DNA of 19,190 bases from Angelobacter sp036502105. GTDB taxonomy: Bacteria; Acidobacteriota; Terriglobia; Terriglobales; Acidobacteriaceae. Positions 6,387-14,202 of the stretch are shown here, piece after piece. The notes under the pieces were generated by a model. The model made no database searches. It saw only the letters and a program-made list of their open reading frames with translations, and was not told where the DNA came from. Both the position numbers and the translations under genes were made by a program. Location of the stretch: assembly GCA_036502105.1 (NCBI GenBank), contig DASXZE010000354.1, positions 1-19,190 of the forward strand, written 5' to 3'. How positions within the stretch are numbered: the stretch's first letter is position 1; each line of letters opens with the position of its first letter.

Positions 6387-7934
6387 ATGCTGTCCCAGCG
6401 CTCGGCCGGAATATTGCTTCACCCCACATCACTGCCTTCGCTGGGCGGTATAGGCGACCTTGGTTCTGAAGCCTATAAGTTTGCGGATTTTCTGGGCCGC
6501 TCCGGCCTGGGATTGTGGCAGGTGCTTCCGCTTTCTCCGCCCGGTCTGGGTAACTCTCCTTATTCAGCGATATCTGCGTTTGCCGGGAACCCATTGCTCA
6601 TCAGCCTGGAACGGCTGGCTGAACGGGGATGGCTGGAAAAAGGCAAGCTCAAGAACCCGCCGGCATTCCACAATCCAATTCAATTTGACGAAGTGAAAGC
6701 TTACAAAATGCCGCTGTTGCGGCAAGCAGCGCAGAATTTTCTGGACCGCGGCAATGGCGACCTTGCCCGCTTTACCGCATTCAAGCGCGAGGAAGCGTTG
6801 TGGCTGGAAGATTTTGTGCTCTTTAACGTGATGCGCCAGGTGCATGACGGCGCCACCTGGACCTCATGGCCTAAAGAACTGGCCCGGCGCGAAGCGGAAG
6901 GGCTGCACAAGTTTGGCCTGCAATACCAGCGAGAGCTGGAGATTGAACGCGCCATCCAATTTGCTTTCTTTGAGCAGTGGCGATCACTGCACCAGTACTG
7001 CGCCGAGCGCAGCATAAAGATCGTGGGCGATGTGGCGATCTTTGTGAACTATGACAGCGCTGACGTATGGCGGAATCCTGACCTCTTTATGCTGGACGGG
7101 AACCTGCAGCCAACGGTAGTGGCAGGCGTGCCCCCGGACGCTTTCAGCGAGACCGGGCAGCGCTGGGGGAATCCGCTATATCGCTGGGAAGAGTGCAAAG
7201 CGCGCGGCTATGGTTGGTGGATCCAGCGGATGAAATGCACGCTGGCGATGTGCGACATTGTGAGGCTGGACCATTTCCGCGGCTTTGAAAGTTATTGGGA
7301 AATTCCAGCCAGTGAGCCTACGGCAGAACATGGCAAATGGGTGCCGGGGCCGCGCGATGATCTCTTCCGCGCACTGCGTGCAACGCTGGGCGACCTGCCT
7401 TTTATTGCTGAAGATCTTGGGCTGATCACCGAAGAGGTAAACGCCCTGCGCGACCGGCTGGGAATGCCCGGTATGAAGGTGCTGCAATTCGGTTTCGGCG
7501 ACCGTGGCGCGCATATTTATCTGCCACAGAATTTTGAGCCGAACTGTGTGGTCTATACCGGCACGCATGACAACGATACAACGCGCGGCTGGTGGGAATC
7601 CGCTGCCGGTAAAGAAGAGCGCAGGTATGCGGCGGCCTATTTTGGAGATGCCAAGGATGGAATTCACTGGGCGGTGGTCCGCGTGGCCTTTACTTCAGTT
7701 GCACGGGTGGCGATTGTTCCGCTGCAGGATGTACTGGGGCTGGGCAGTGAGGCGCGCATGAACACACCGTCACTCAGTGACGGCAACTGGGGCTGGCGCT
7801 TTGCCGCGAACGCGCTCACGGATGAACTGGCAGATAAGCTGGCGATTCTTTCCCGCGTCTCCGACCGGGCGACGAAGCTGCTACGCGCCGACCAGAAGAG
7901 CGACCGGGAAATGCGCAAAGATTTCGCTGCATAA
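6387..7934 (+). CDS. malQ: 4-alpha-glucanotransferase (amylomaltase, GH77)
   Basis: This 515-aa cytosolic enzyme moves alpha-1,4-glucan segments between maltodextrins, with release of glucose. The N-terminus is characteristic of GH77: AGILLHPTSLPSLGGIGDLG (7-26), then GLGLWQVLPLSPPG and NSPYS. The catalytic residues known from the family are in place: the nucleophile Asp295 in VRLDHFRG, the acid/base Glu342 in IAEDLG, and the transition-state Asp395 in TGTHDNDTTRGWW. GVPPDAFSETGQRWGNPLY (248-266) is the conserved 250s loop. Length matches the bacterial amylomaltase type rather than the longer E. coli type. No strong ribosome site precedes ATG 6387, only an AAAGA stretch. The 3' end overlaps the convergent treY gene by 54 nt. 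It works with glycogen- and trehalose-forming enzymes such as TreY. Confidence 0.95.
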   Translation: MLSQRSAGILLHPTSLPSLGGIGDLGSEAYKFADFLGRSGLGLWQVLPLSPPGLGNSPYSAISAFAGNPLLISLERLAERGWLEKGKLKNPPAFHNPIQFDEVKAYKMPLLRQAAQNFLDRGNGDLARFTAFKREEALWLEDFVLFNVMRQVHDGATWTSWPKELARREAEGLHKFGLQYQRELEIERAIQFAFFEQWRSLHQYCAERSIKIVGDVAIFVNYDSADVWRNPDLFMLDGNLQPTVVAGVPPDAFSETGQRWGNPLYRWEECKARGYGWWIQRMKCTLAMCDIVRLDHFRGFESYWEIPASEPTAEHGKWVPGPRDDLFRALRATLGDLPFIAEDLGLITEEVNALRDRLGMPGMKVLQFGFGDRGAHIYLPQNFEPNCVVYTGTHDNDTTRGWWESAAGKEERRYAAAYFGDAKDGIHWAVVRVAFTSVARVAIVPLQDVLGLGSEARMNTPSLSDGNWGWRFAANALTDELADKLAILSRVSDRATKLLRADQKSDREMRKDFAA

Positions 7935-10886
7935 AAGCGTGCGCTGCGCGGTGACCCTGATTTTTTCTCCGGTAAAAACATTTTCCAGAAATTCCGAAGT
8001 GCGCGGCGGAACGGGTATTTCCGTGGCTTCCCACAATCCTGCCAGCGGAGCGCGGACAGCGCCGCCCGCCAGCGAATAACTGAGACGCGGCACGGCCACA
8101 ATGGCCACCTGGTGAAGATGCTCACGCGCGAACGCCACAACATGCTTTGATTTTGATCGCGTGGCTTGCAGCGGCAGGTACTGTCCGGTGTGAAACAGGT
8201 CCCGGCGGTCACGACGCAGGCGCAGCGCCTGCATGGTGGTCCACATCTTGATGCGGCCATCCTGATAATTTTTCAATAACTCAGCGCAGAGTGCAGGCAA
8301 ATTGCCGGTTTCGGCCTGATGGTCAAGATCGCTCAGAAGCTGCTGCCGCAGAGCGTAATCAACCGGGCGGCGATTGTCGGGATCCACCAGGCTGAAGTCC
8401 CATAGTTCCGTTCCCTGATAAATATCAGGATTGCCCGGAGAGGTGATCATGAGCACGCGCTGCGCCAGCGAGTTGATAGCGCCAAAAAATGAAATGGCCG
8501 GCATGAATGCCTGCATCTGCTCCAGAAAATTGTTTGGCTGGGTAAAACTTCCGGGCTGCAGGATTTTATCTATGAAATGTTGCAGCGCTTCCACGTAAGA
8601 AGGATCGTCGCTGATCCAGCTCAGGTTGATCTTGGCTTCATGGACGGCCTTGCTGGTGTAGTGCTGGATTCTATCTATGTATTCAGCGCGCGCGGACTCG
8701 GAATTGAATTCAAAAGGCCACGAGCCGACGAGCGTCTGGTAGAGAAAATATTCTTCGTTGTAGTCAGGCACATGGCGGCCGTCAGACAGCGTGCGCTTGC
8801 GCGAACGGTTGGTCTTGCGCCATTTGAGCGCCTGCGAGGCCCAGGCTTTGGGCATCTCTGAAAGCACGTCAAGCCGGGTTCGTATATCTTCACTCCGTTT
8901 GGTGTCATGCGTGGATGTGGCCAGCATGGAGTAAGGCCAGTTCTCCGCACGCTTGAGGCTGCCAGCGTGGAACTCATTTACGGTCAGGCCAAACTGCCGC
9001 GGCGATCCGCCTACTTCATTCACGGCGATAAAGCGGTTGTAGACGTAGCACGCCGTATCTTCCATGCCCTTGGCCATCACAGGACCTGTGAGCTGCTGGA
9101 ATTTCAGCGTGAAGTGCAGCTTGCGGCGATACGAGTGAAGTTGATCGTCTGAGTCTTTGCGGCGGAGCAGAAGTATGTCGCGCAGAAAATCAAAGCTGGT
9201 GGGCGCTTTATCTGGATTGCGCCGCTTGGCTTTGACGATGGCTTCATTGATGTGCAGGCGATCACGTTCGGTCATCTCACCGCGTTCGTCAATGTATGTG
9301 CGATAAACAGGGAAGCAGGCGATGGTTTCACGGATCACGTCACGCAGGGCCTTGCGGGTGAAGTCGCGCGCGTAACGGTCAGTGACGGAGATGGCGTCCA
9401 GCATGTGCGCGAGCACGTTCACTTCACTGGCCAGCGAGGCATGCATGATAAGTTTTTTGCTATTGTAGATCACGCTTTCAACTTCATGCGCACCGCCGGT
9501 GAAACGATGATAGAAGTTGGTGAAGTAGCGCTCATTGCGCCGGTCAATGAACAATCCGTTGACCAGCGAAGTGAAGTCATAGCCTGAAGTGCCGTCAATA
9601 GGCCATTCACGCGGAAGATCTTCTCCGGGCTCAAGAATTTTTTCTACCACGGTATAGAGCAGAGCGCGGTGGTTCATCCAATCGTGCTGGCCGAAGACCT
9701 GTTGCAGGTCCTGCTCAATGCCATTTTCCGCCAGCGGTGGATGTGGCGTGGCGCCTGTACATTGGCTGGCGGCATAGAGCATCTGCAGGCGGACCATGTA
9801 TTGCCGCGGGTTGAGAAGGCCGTCACTGTGGTCAATGCGCAGACCTTGAATCATATCGTCGGCAAGCAGGTGGCGCAGCAGTTGGTGCGTGGCGGCAAAG
9901 ACGCGCGGGTTTTCCATGCTGAGGCCGATGAGATCATTCACGTCAAAAAAACGGCGGTAATTAATCTCTTCACCTGACACGCGCCAGTTGGCCAGCCGGT
10001 AAACCTGCGCTTCCAGAATGCGATGCAGTGGGTCAAAGCTGCGCGGGTCGCCAGCGTGTCCGTTAATCAGTTCGACGGATTTCTTGACCGCGCTCTGTAC
10101 GTCAGGCTTGGCCATCAATTCTTTTAGCGCGACAGTGAGTGATGGAATGGCGCGGCGACGCTGGCGCACCAGATCGCCTTCTGTTGCGCTGTGCGAGGGC
10201 AAATTGCGCAGACCGGAAAGCAGGTTGCGCAACTCCTGCGGCACTTCATTCCCCAGCGGCTCAAAAATCATGGGAATGGTTTGCGGATCGAGCGGCAAGA
10301 GCTTGTCAAAATATTCGAAGTGAAAACGGCTTTCGTCGGCGACGAGCTTGATGTGTCCGCTTTCAAGCTCGGCACCGTACTGGTTCCCCAGGATCGGCAA
10401 AAGTAATTTGTTGCGCAGCTCCGGCTTGAGCGGGTCCCATTCAATATCAAAAAATTCCGCGAATTCTGAGGCGCGCCCATTGGCCAGCACGTCTGACCAC
10501 CATGGATTAGTGCCCGGACCAATGCCCATGTGGTTCGGCACAAAATCAAGGACCTGCCCCATACCATAATTTTTTAACTCAAGAACGAGTTCTTTTAGCT
10601 CTTCGTAACTGCCGACCTCAGGATTTAACTGATTGTGGTCAGTGATGTCATATCCGTGATCGCTACCAGCACGCGCTTTGAGGATGGGCGACGAATAAAT
10701 ATGCGAGACGCCGAGAGCGTGGAGGTATCCTACGAGGCGCTTGGCATTTTCAAAACGAAAGCTGGCATTGAACTGCAGACGGTACGTGGAAAGCGGTTTG
10801 GCATTGCGCTTCTCAGAGGCCAGACGATCAAGGCACTCTGAAATACCGCTCGATTCTGGGGTCAAGACCGCTGGATTCGCTCGCAT
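7881..10886 (-). CDS. treY: Maltooligosyl trehalose synthase
   Basis: This is a GH13 enzyme of about 1001 aa that converts the reducing end of maltodextrins from an alpha-1,4 to an alpha,alpha-1,1 linkage, giving maltooligosyl-trehalose. TreY features are STYRLQFN (33-40), HIYSSPILKARAGSDHGYD (62-80) and the (beta/alpha)8 core. Predicted catalytic residues are Asp352 in GLRIDHSDGL, Glu415 in TVVEKILEPGE and Asp661 in TSTHDTKRSED. GTSGYDF and SPGNPDIYQGTE are also typical. It is long for the family. The start is uncertain. ATG 10886 is used here. A TTG at 10925 is in frame and AGGAG touches it with no spacer; a TAG lies two codons further up. The partner TreZ, which releases trehalose, is not in the window. 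malQ lies convergently and shares substrates. Confidence 0.94.
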   Translation of the reverse strand: MRANPAVLTPESSGISECLDRLASEKRNAKPLSTYRLQFNASFRFENAKRLVGYLHALGVSHIYSSPILKARAGSDHGYDITDHNQLNPEVGSYEELKELVLELKNYGMGQVLDFVPNHMGIGPGTNPWWSDVLANGRASEFAEFFDIEWDPLKPELRNKLLLPILGNQYGAELESGHIKLVADESRFHFEYFDKLLPLDPQTIPMIFEPLGNEVPQELRNLLSGLRNLPSHSATEGDLVRQRRRAIPSLTVALKELMAKPDVQSAVKKSVELINGHAGDPRSFDPLHRILEAQVYRLANWRVSGEEINYRRFFDVNDLIGLSMENPRVFAATHQLLRHLLADDMIQGLRIDHSDGLLNPRQYMVRLQMLYAASQCTGATPHPPLAENGIEQDLQQVFGQHDWMNHRALLYTVVEKILEPGEDLPREWPIDGTSGYDFTSLVNGLFIDRRNERYFTNFYHRFTGGAHEVESVIYNSKKLIMHASLASEVNVLAHMLDAISVTDRYARDFTRKALRDVIRETIACFPVYRTYIDERGEMTERDRLHINEAIVKAKRRNPDKAPTSFDFLRDILLLRRKDSDDQLHSYRRKLHFTLKFQQLTGPVMAKGMEDTACYVYNRFIAVNEVGGSPRQFGLTVNEFHAGSLKRAENWPYSMLATSTHDTKRSEDIRTRLDVLSEMPKAWASQALKWRKTNRSRKRTLSDGRHVPDYNEEYFLYQTLVGSWPFEFNSESARAEYIDRIQHYTSKAVHEAKINLSWISDDPSYVEALQHFIDKILQPGSFTQPNNFLEQMQAFMPAISFFGAINSLAQRVLMITSPGNPDIYQGTELWDFSLVDPDNRRPVDYALRQQLLSDLDHQAETGNLPALCAELLKNYQDGRIKMWTTMQALRLRRDRRDLFHTGQYLPLQATRSKSKHVVAFAREHLHQVAIVAVPRLSYSLAGGAVRAPLAGLWEATEIPVPPRTSEFLENVFTGEKIRVTAQRTLLCSEIFAHFPVALLVGA

Positions 10887-11039
10887 GAAATCAATTTGGA
10901 CAAAGACAGTTTTTGAGGCAGACAACTCCTACTGATTTGGATGCACGATCCGGCAGCCGGGAGGGCAGGCCAGAGCACTTTGCTAATTTCGCCGGAAGAG
11001 TTGAAAATAGACATTTGGAAAGAAGGAGCTACTTTTAGC

Positions 11040-11222
11040 ATGCCCGCAACCGGTGAATTGATTCGAATGATGAATTATGTGGATGACATAGCGGCAACAG
11101 TGCGCCGCATCCAGGTTGGAATGAGCACCATGACTGTAGAAGAGCGCAAGCGCCTGGCCGACTACATACGCAACTCTGAACCGAGCTTTGTTAAAACGCT
11201 GGAGAGCCTGGACAAGGACTAG
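11040..11222 (+). CDS. Hypothetical 60-aa protein, first gene of a two-gene unit
   Basis: I do not recognise this small soluble, probably helical protein (MPATGELIRMMNYVDDIAAT at the N-terminus, then TVEERKRLADYIRNSEPSF). It has no signal or membrane segment. ATG 11040 has AAGGAG 11 bases upstream (11023-11028). The frame is open back to an ATG at 10941 that has no ribosome site, so a 93-aa form cannot be excluded. Its stop is three bases before the GTG of the dehydrogenase-domain gene, and its last codons carry that gene's ribosome site. The two are therefore almost certainly co-transcribed and translationally linked, and a functional link is inferred. Confidence 0.6.
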   Translation: MPATGELIRMMNYVDDIAATVRRIQVGMSTMTVEERKRLADYIRNSEPSFVKTLESLDKD

Positions 11223-11225
11223 TCC

Positions 11226-11789
11226 GTGGCTGGCATCCAGACGATAGCGGTTATTGGCGCAGGAGCGCTGGGCCGCGGCATTGCCTATGCGTTCGCGCTG
11301 GGCGGCTATCGGACGATCCTGGAAGATATTCTCCCCGGCAGTTTGCGCACAGCTGCGGCAGAAATACGCGACCATCTGGACAAAGCCGCAGCCCTGGGCA
11401 CAGTAAGTAAAGCCCATGCAGATGCAGCGTTTGCGCGGCTGGAATACGCCTCTACGGTTGAGCATGCAGCGCGCGCGGCTGACCTGGTGATTGAAGCGGT
11501 TCCGGAAGAGCTGGAATCAAAGATCGAGATTTTTACGCTGCTCGATAAAATCTGCAAACCCGCAACCATTCTGGCTTCGAACACTTCAACGCTCAGCGTG
11601 ACAGAGATTTCGTCTGTCACGTATCGTGCAAAAAAGATTTTAGGGATGCGCTTTGGCTATCCTGTTTACGAGACGAACCAACTGGAAATTGTGCGCGCGC
11701 AGGAGACTGACGACGAAACGATTGCCGCGTGCATCGAAGTAGGACGCCGCATGGGCCGGCAGGTTGTGATGATCAAAGAAAGCGTTTGA
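11226..11789 (+). CDS. 3-hydroxyacyl-CoA dehydrogenase NAD-binding domain protein, stand-alone
   Basis: This 187-aa protein contains only the Rossmann domain of the 3-hydroxyacyl-CoA dehydrogenase family. Visible are the dinucleotide motif GAGALGRGIAYAFALGGY (11-28), VIEAVPEELESK (88-99) and ASNTSTLSVTEIS (117-129). Full-length members run about 280-310 aa with a C-terminal helical dimer domain, which is absent: the frame stops right after VVMIKESV, where that domain should begin, and no continuation is found before the next gene. At the catalytic position the usual HFFNP is RFGYP (Arg142 in place of His), while the partner Glu in LEIVR (Glu154) is kept. It may be a non-catalytic NAD(H)-binding protein. 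GTG 11226 has AAGGA seven bases upstream. Confidence 0.8.
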   Translation: MAGIQTIAVIGAGALGRGIAYAFALGGYRTILEDILPGSLRTAAAEIRDHLDKAAALGTVSKAHADAAFARLEYASTVEHAARAADLVIEAVPEELESKIEIFTLLDKICKPATILASNTSTLSVTEISSVTYRAKKILGMRFGYPVYETNQLEIVRAQETDDETIAACIEVGRRMGRQVVMIKESV

Positions 11790-11829
11790 TCGTCACTTGC
11801 TGCTGTAGCGAAAACTTGCGGCGCATAAG

Positions 11830-12321
11830 CTAAGTTTTGCGACGCATCAAGCGCAAATCAGAAAGATAAATATCCAGCGGGTTAAAGCCAGCCGATCCTT
11901 CTGAGGCTGTTTCGTTTCTGGTCTGTTCCAGCCACAGTTCCTGGCGACGAATCTTTTCTGCAACCGTGGTAATACGCCGCCGCAGATATTTCATGTCACA
12001 AGGTTTGGTCAGATAGTCGTCCGCGCCAGCTTCGTAACCTGCCTGTATCTCGCTCGGACGGTCGCGCGAAGTAATCAGCACCACATAAGGCGCCGGCATG
12101 GTGCTGTTTTTGCGCAGCCATTTGCAAACCTCAACGCCGGTCATCTTGGGCATGTCCCAATCCATAATGCAGGCGTCAATAGGGCGGGTCTTGAGCAAAT
12201 TGAGCGCGCGCTCGCCGTCCACGGCAGAAACCATCTGATAGCCCCACTGTACAACGGAGCGTTCCAGTATCATGCGGGCCAGCAAATCATCTTCGGCAAT
12301 GAGGATCGTGAGAGGTTTCAT
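11830..12321 (-). CDS. Single-domain response regulator (CheY-like)
   Basis: This 163-aa cytosolic receiver protein has the acidic cluster Glu10/Asp11/Asp12 (LIAEDD), the phospho-acceptor Asp54 in CIMDWDMPK, Thr84 in VLITSRD and Lys106 in YLTKPCD. The receiver fold covers about 4-122. The last 40 residues are helical and charged, with no DNA-binding or enzymatic output domain, so it probably acts by protein contact. No histidine kinase is nearby. ATG 12321 is chosen because it sits right before the first strand (MKPLTILIAEDD); the frame is open up to 12426 but that extension is not protein-like. No ribosome site is evident. A weak promoter and a stable 5' hairpin lie upstream. Confidence 0.88.
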   Translation of the reverse strand: MKPLTILIAEDDLLARMILERSVVQWGYQMVSAVDGERALNLLKTRPIDACIMDWDMPKMTGVEVCKWLRKNSTMPAPYVVLITSRDRPSEIQAGYEAGADDYLTKPCDMKYLRRRITTVAEKIRRQELWLEQTRNETASEGSAGFNPLDIYLSDLRLMRRKT

Positions 12322-12393
12322 ACTTAATAGATTTATCGACCACAACCATAAGCACTTTAACAAAACACGCGCCTCACAACAGACATTCAGTAA

Positions 12394-12431
12394 GTTTTTT
12401 TCGCGTTCCCAAAATGGGACGCACAAAAAAG
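12394..12431 (-). other. Hairpin in the leader of the response regulator gene
   Basis: On the minus strand, GCGTCCC (12422-12416) pairs with GGGAACGC (12410-12403) around a 5-nt loop with one bulge. The stem is extended by a run of six T pairing with a run of A. If transcription starts near 12432 the hairpin forms the very 5' end of the mRNA, about 75 bases before the start codon. There is no U-run after it, so it is not a terminator. Confidence 0.5.
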
Positions 12432-12438
12432 CAAATCT

Positions 12439-12467
12439 TATATACCCTACCTTCTAATCTCGGATAA
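12439..12467 (-). promoter_or_regulatory. Possible promoter of the response regulator gene
   Basis: On the minus strand TTATCC (12467-12462), a 17-bp spacer and TATATA (12444-12439) form a weak sigma70-like pair. A palindrome, TTGCGA-TTT-TCGCAA (12502-12516), lies upstream and could be an operator. Confidence 0.3.
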
Positions 12468-12547
12468 CCGGCATGTTTTCTTGAGATAAGCGAAATTTTT
12501 CTTGCGATTTTCGCAATCACCAAGGCCTGCAGAAGCCACGCAAAAAC

Positions 12548-12586
12548 CACCCCAAAAATAAAGAGTGCAGGATAAATGTCCTGCAC
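12548..12586 (-). terminator. Terminator of the TPR protein gene
   Basis: On the minus strand GTGCAGGA pairs perfectly with TCCTGCAC (12586-12579 with 12572-12565) across a 6-nt loop, followed by TCTTTATTTTTG. It lies 29 bp after the stop codon at 12616. Confidence 0.85.
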
Positions 12587-12615
12587 CCTTCGCAATAATT
12601 ATTTTCTCCCCGACC

Positions 12616-14061
12616 TTAGTTGCTGCCGCCGCCCATCGCATTGGGCAAAGGCAACCGGCCATCCGCTCCGCTGGTCAAGGCCAGGAACGTTGGATCTTTA
12701 AAGAGCGACGCAAACACCGCATCCACCTTGGCTTCCATCATCTCTTTGCTGCGGACAGACTGATAGCGTTCATACTCAAAGAAGTGGCGTTTCAGCAGCG
12801 CCAGCGCTTTGTCTTTCTGGCCCAGCTGCGCGTAGATGGCCGCCAGATTGTAGGAAGCGCACAGGAGCTTTTCATTCTCTTTAGCAATCTTCAGCGCTTC
12901 GTCCTGGTGTCCGTTGCCAGCCATAAAGGCGGCAGCAAAGATCAGGTTAAACGGCTCATGCGGATCCAGTGCTAGAGCCAGTTGCGTATATTCACTGGCC
13001 TTGGTCTTGTTGCCCTCAGAGTTCCAATAGACGGCCAAATTTCTGTACGTCAGCGCCAGCGGATACTCCTTGACTGAAGTCTCCATCAGCCCCAGGCCTT
13101 TTTTGAAGTCGCCTTCATGGATCGTCATTTTGCCCAGCCCATGCAGCGCCACCGCGCGTGAGAGCGGATCAGCCGGCATGGCCAGAATCTGGTTGAAGGT
13201 AACGCGTGCCTTGTCCCAGTCACCCGTCTCATGCCGATAAAGTTCGCCAATGTAGCGCAGCGGCGTGGGATCATTCGGGTCCATGTTGTGCGCCGCCGTA
13301 TAAAGCTTCAGCGCTTCTGTATATTTCGCGTCATTCTCGGCCATCAGGCCCATGCTCATCGTCTTCTCAATCTTCGCCGTCACCACCGGATCAAGATTCA
13401 CGGCATCCGGCATCGCCTCGGCATTCACGTCCGTCACGCCCAGCTTCTTCAGCTCTTTTACCGCGTCTTTGGCCTTGCCGGGAAACATGCATTTCTCTTC
13501 GGCCACCTGGCGTAGTTCGTCAATCGCCGTTTTGCTGTCGCCAGCCTTGGCCTTTGACTTGGCGTCTTCCATCTTTTCTTTCACCGCAGACTCGCGCTTC
13601 TTCATCTCGCTCTGCAGCGCTTTTTCCACGTCGCCCACCGCGAGCTTGCCGTTTTTGTTTTCAATCCGCGTCACCACGGCGCCGTCCGGCTGCACCACCA
13701 CGGCCACCGGCAGCTTTCCATCCGGGACATACTTCTGCCCCAGCGGCTCGTGCACATCCACAATGCCCATGGTCACGCACTGCTGCGAATAAACCTGCAG
13801 CGGACGCGACTCCCGCAAGCTGGATTTCTGCACCTCGTCGGCACTCGTGGGGAACCAGTAAACCGCCAGCCCAGACTTCACCGTGCCGTCTTCCGGCTTA
13901 ATCAGCTTCCACGGCACCTGATACGTCTGCGTGTTGCCTCCGCCGCTCATTCCTCCCATGCCGCCGCCCCCGCCGCCTCCGCAAGTGGCCCAGGTCTGTG
14001 GGACCAGAAAAACGTAAACCATTAAAACGGCGAGCACGCGTTGGAGAGTAGGTGTTTTCAT
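12616..14061 (-). CDS. Secreted TPR protein with a Gly-rich N-terminus
   Basis: This 481-aa protein has an N-terminal signal peptide (MKTPTLQRVLAVLMVYVFLV, likely cut near WAT-C at about residue 26). It is followed by a glycine-rich strip with a run of seven Gly (27-43). Residues about 63-150 look like a thioredoxin-type fold: LAVYWFPTSAD, then LPVAVVVQPDGAVVTRI. However, there is no CxxC. A Lys/Glu-rich helical part (150-205) precedes several TPR-like helix pairs at about 235-435, for example NDAKYTEALKLYTAAHNMDP and NLAAIYAQLGQKDKALALLK. A role as a periplasmic scaffold is inferred; the function is unknown. ATG 14061 has no ribosome site, but a sigma70 promoter ends six bases upstream, so translation is probably leaderless. 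Confidence 0.82.
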   Translation of the reverse strand: MKTPTLQRVLAVLMVYVFLVPQTWATCGGGGGGGMGGMSGGGNTQTYQVPWKLIKPEDGTVKSGLAVYWFPTSADEVQKSSLRESRPLQVYSQQCVTMGIVDVHEPLGQKYVPDGKLPVAVVVQPDGAVVTRIENKNGKLAVGDVEKALQSEMKKRESAVKEKMEDAKSKAKAGDSKTAIDELRQVAEEKCMFPGKAKDAVKELKKLGVTDVNAEAMPDAVNLDPVVTAKIEKTMSMGLMAENDAKYTEALKLYTAAHNMDPNDPTPLRYIGELYRHETGDWDKARVTFNQILAMPADPLSRAVALHGLGKMTIHEGDFKKGLGLMETSVKEYPLALTYRNLAVYWNSEGNKTKASEYTQLALALDPHEPFNLIFAAAFMAGNGHQDEALKIAKENEKLLCASYNLAAIYAQLGQKDKALALLKRHFFEYERYQSVRSKEMMEAKVDAVFASLFKDPTFLALTSGADGRLPLPNAMGGGSN

Positions 14062-14067
14062 GCGGGA

Positions 14068-14095
14068 ATTATAGCGCTCAAAATCAAAATGACAA
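14068..14095 (-). promoter_or_regulatory. Sigma70 promoter giving a probable leaderless mRNA
   Basis: On the minus strand TTGTCA (14095-14090), a 16-bp spacer and a perfect TATAAT (14073-14068) precede ATG 14061, with only six bases between the -10 box and the start codon. The expected transcription start is the A of the ATG or within a base or two of it. No Shine-Dalgarno sequence exists. Confidence 0.7.
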
Positions 14096-14202
14096 TAAGT
14101 ACTATTTTAAATAAGCAAGCGACGGTTCATTCACTCAATGACAGCAAAGAACCCCGTTGTTATAGCAACAAATGCTCATCTCCGCATGGCCAAGGGTCGC
14201 AT

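Noticed and set aside
7664..8260. Minus-strand 198-codon open frame across the malQ/treY junction
   Set aside because: It overlaps both real genes in another frame, is Arg/Ser/Cys-rich, and has no family resemblance.
10941..11039. N-terminal extension of the 60-aa protein from ATG 10941
   Set aside because: There is no ribosome site at 10941, while AAGGAG precedes the ATG at 11040. The extension reads passably as protein, so it is not fully excluded.
11811..11838. Inverted repeat AAAACTT / AAGTTTT between two convergent genes
   Set aside because: The stem is only 7 bp with a 14-nt loop and there is no separate T-run on either strand, so a terminator call is not supported.
13206..13901. Plus-strand 231-codon open frame
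   Set aside because: It is antisense to the TPR gene. The product is Pro/Ser/Arg-rich noise caused by codon bias, with no ribosome site.
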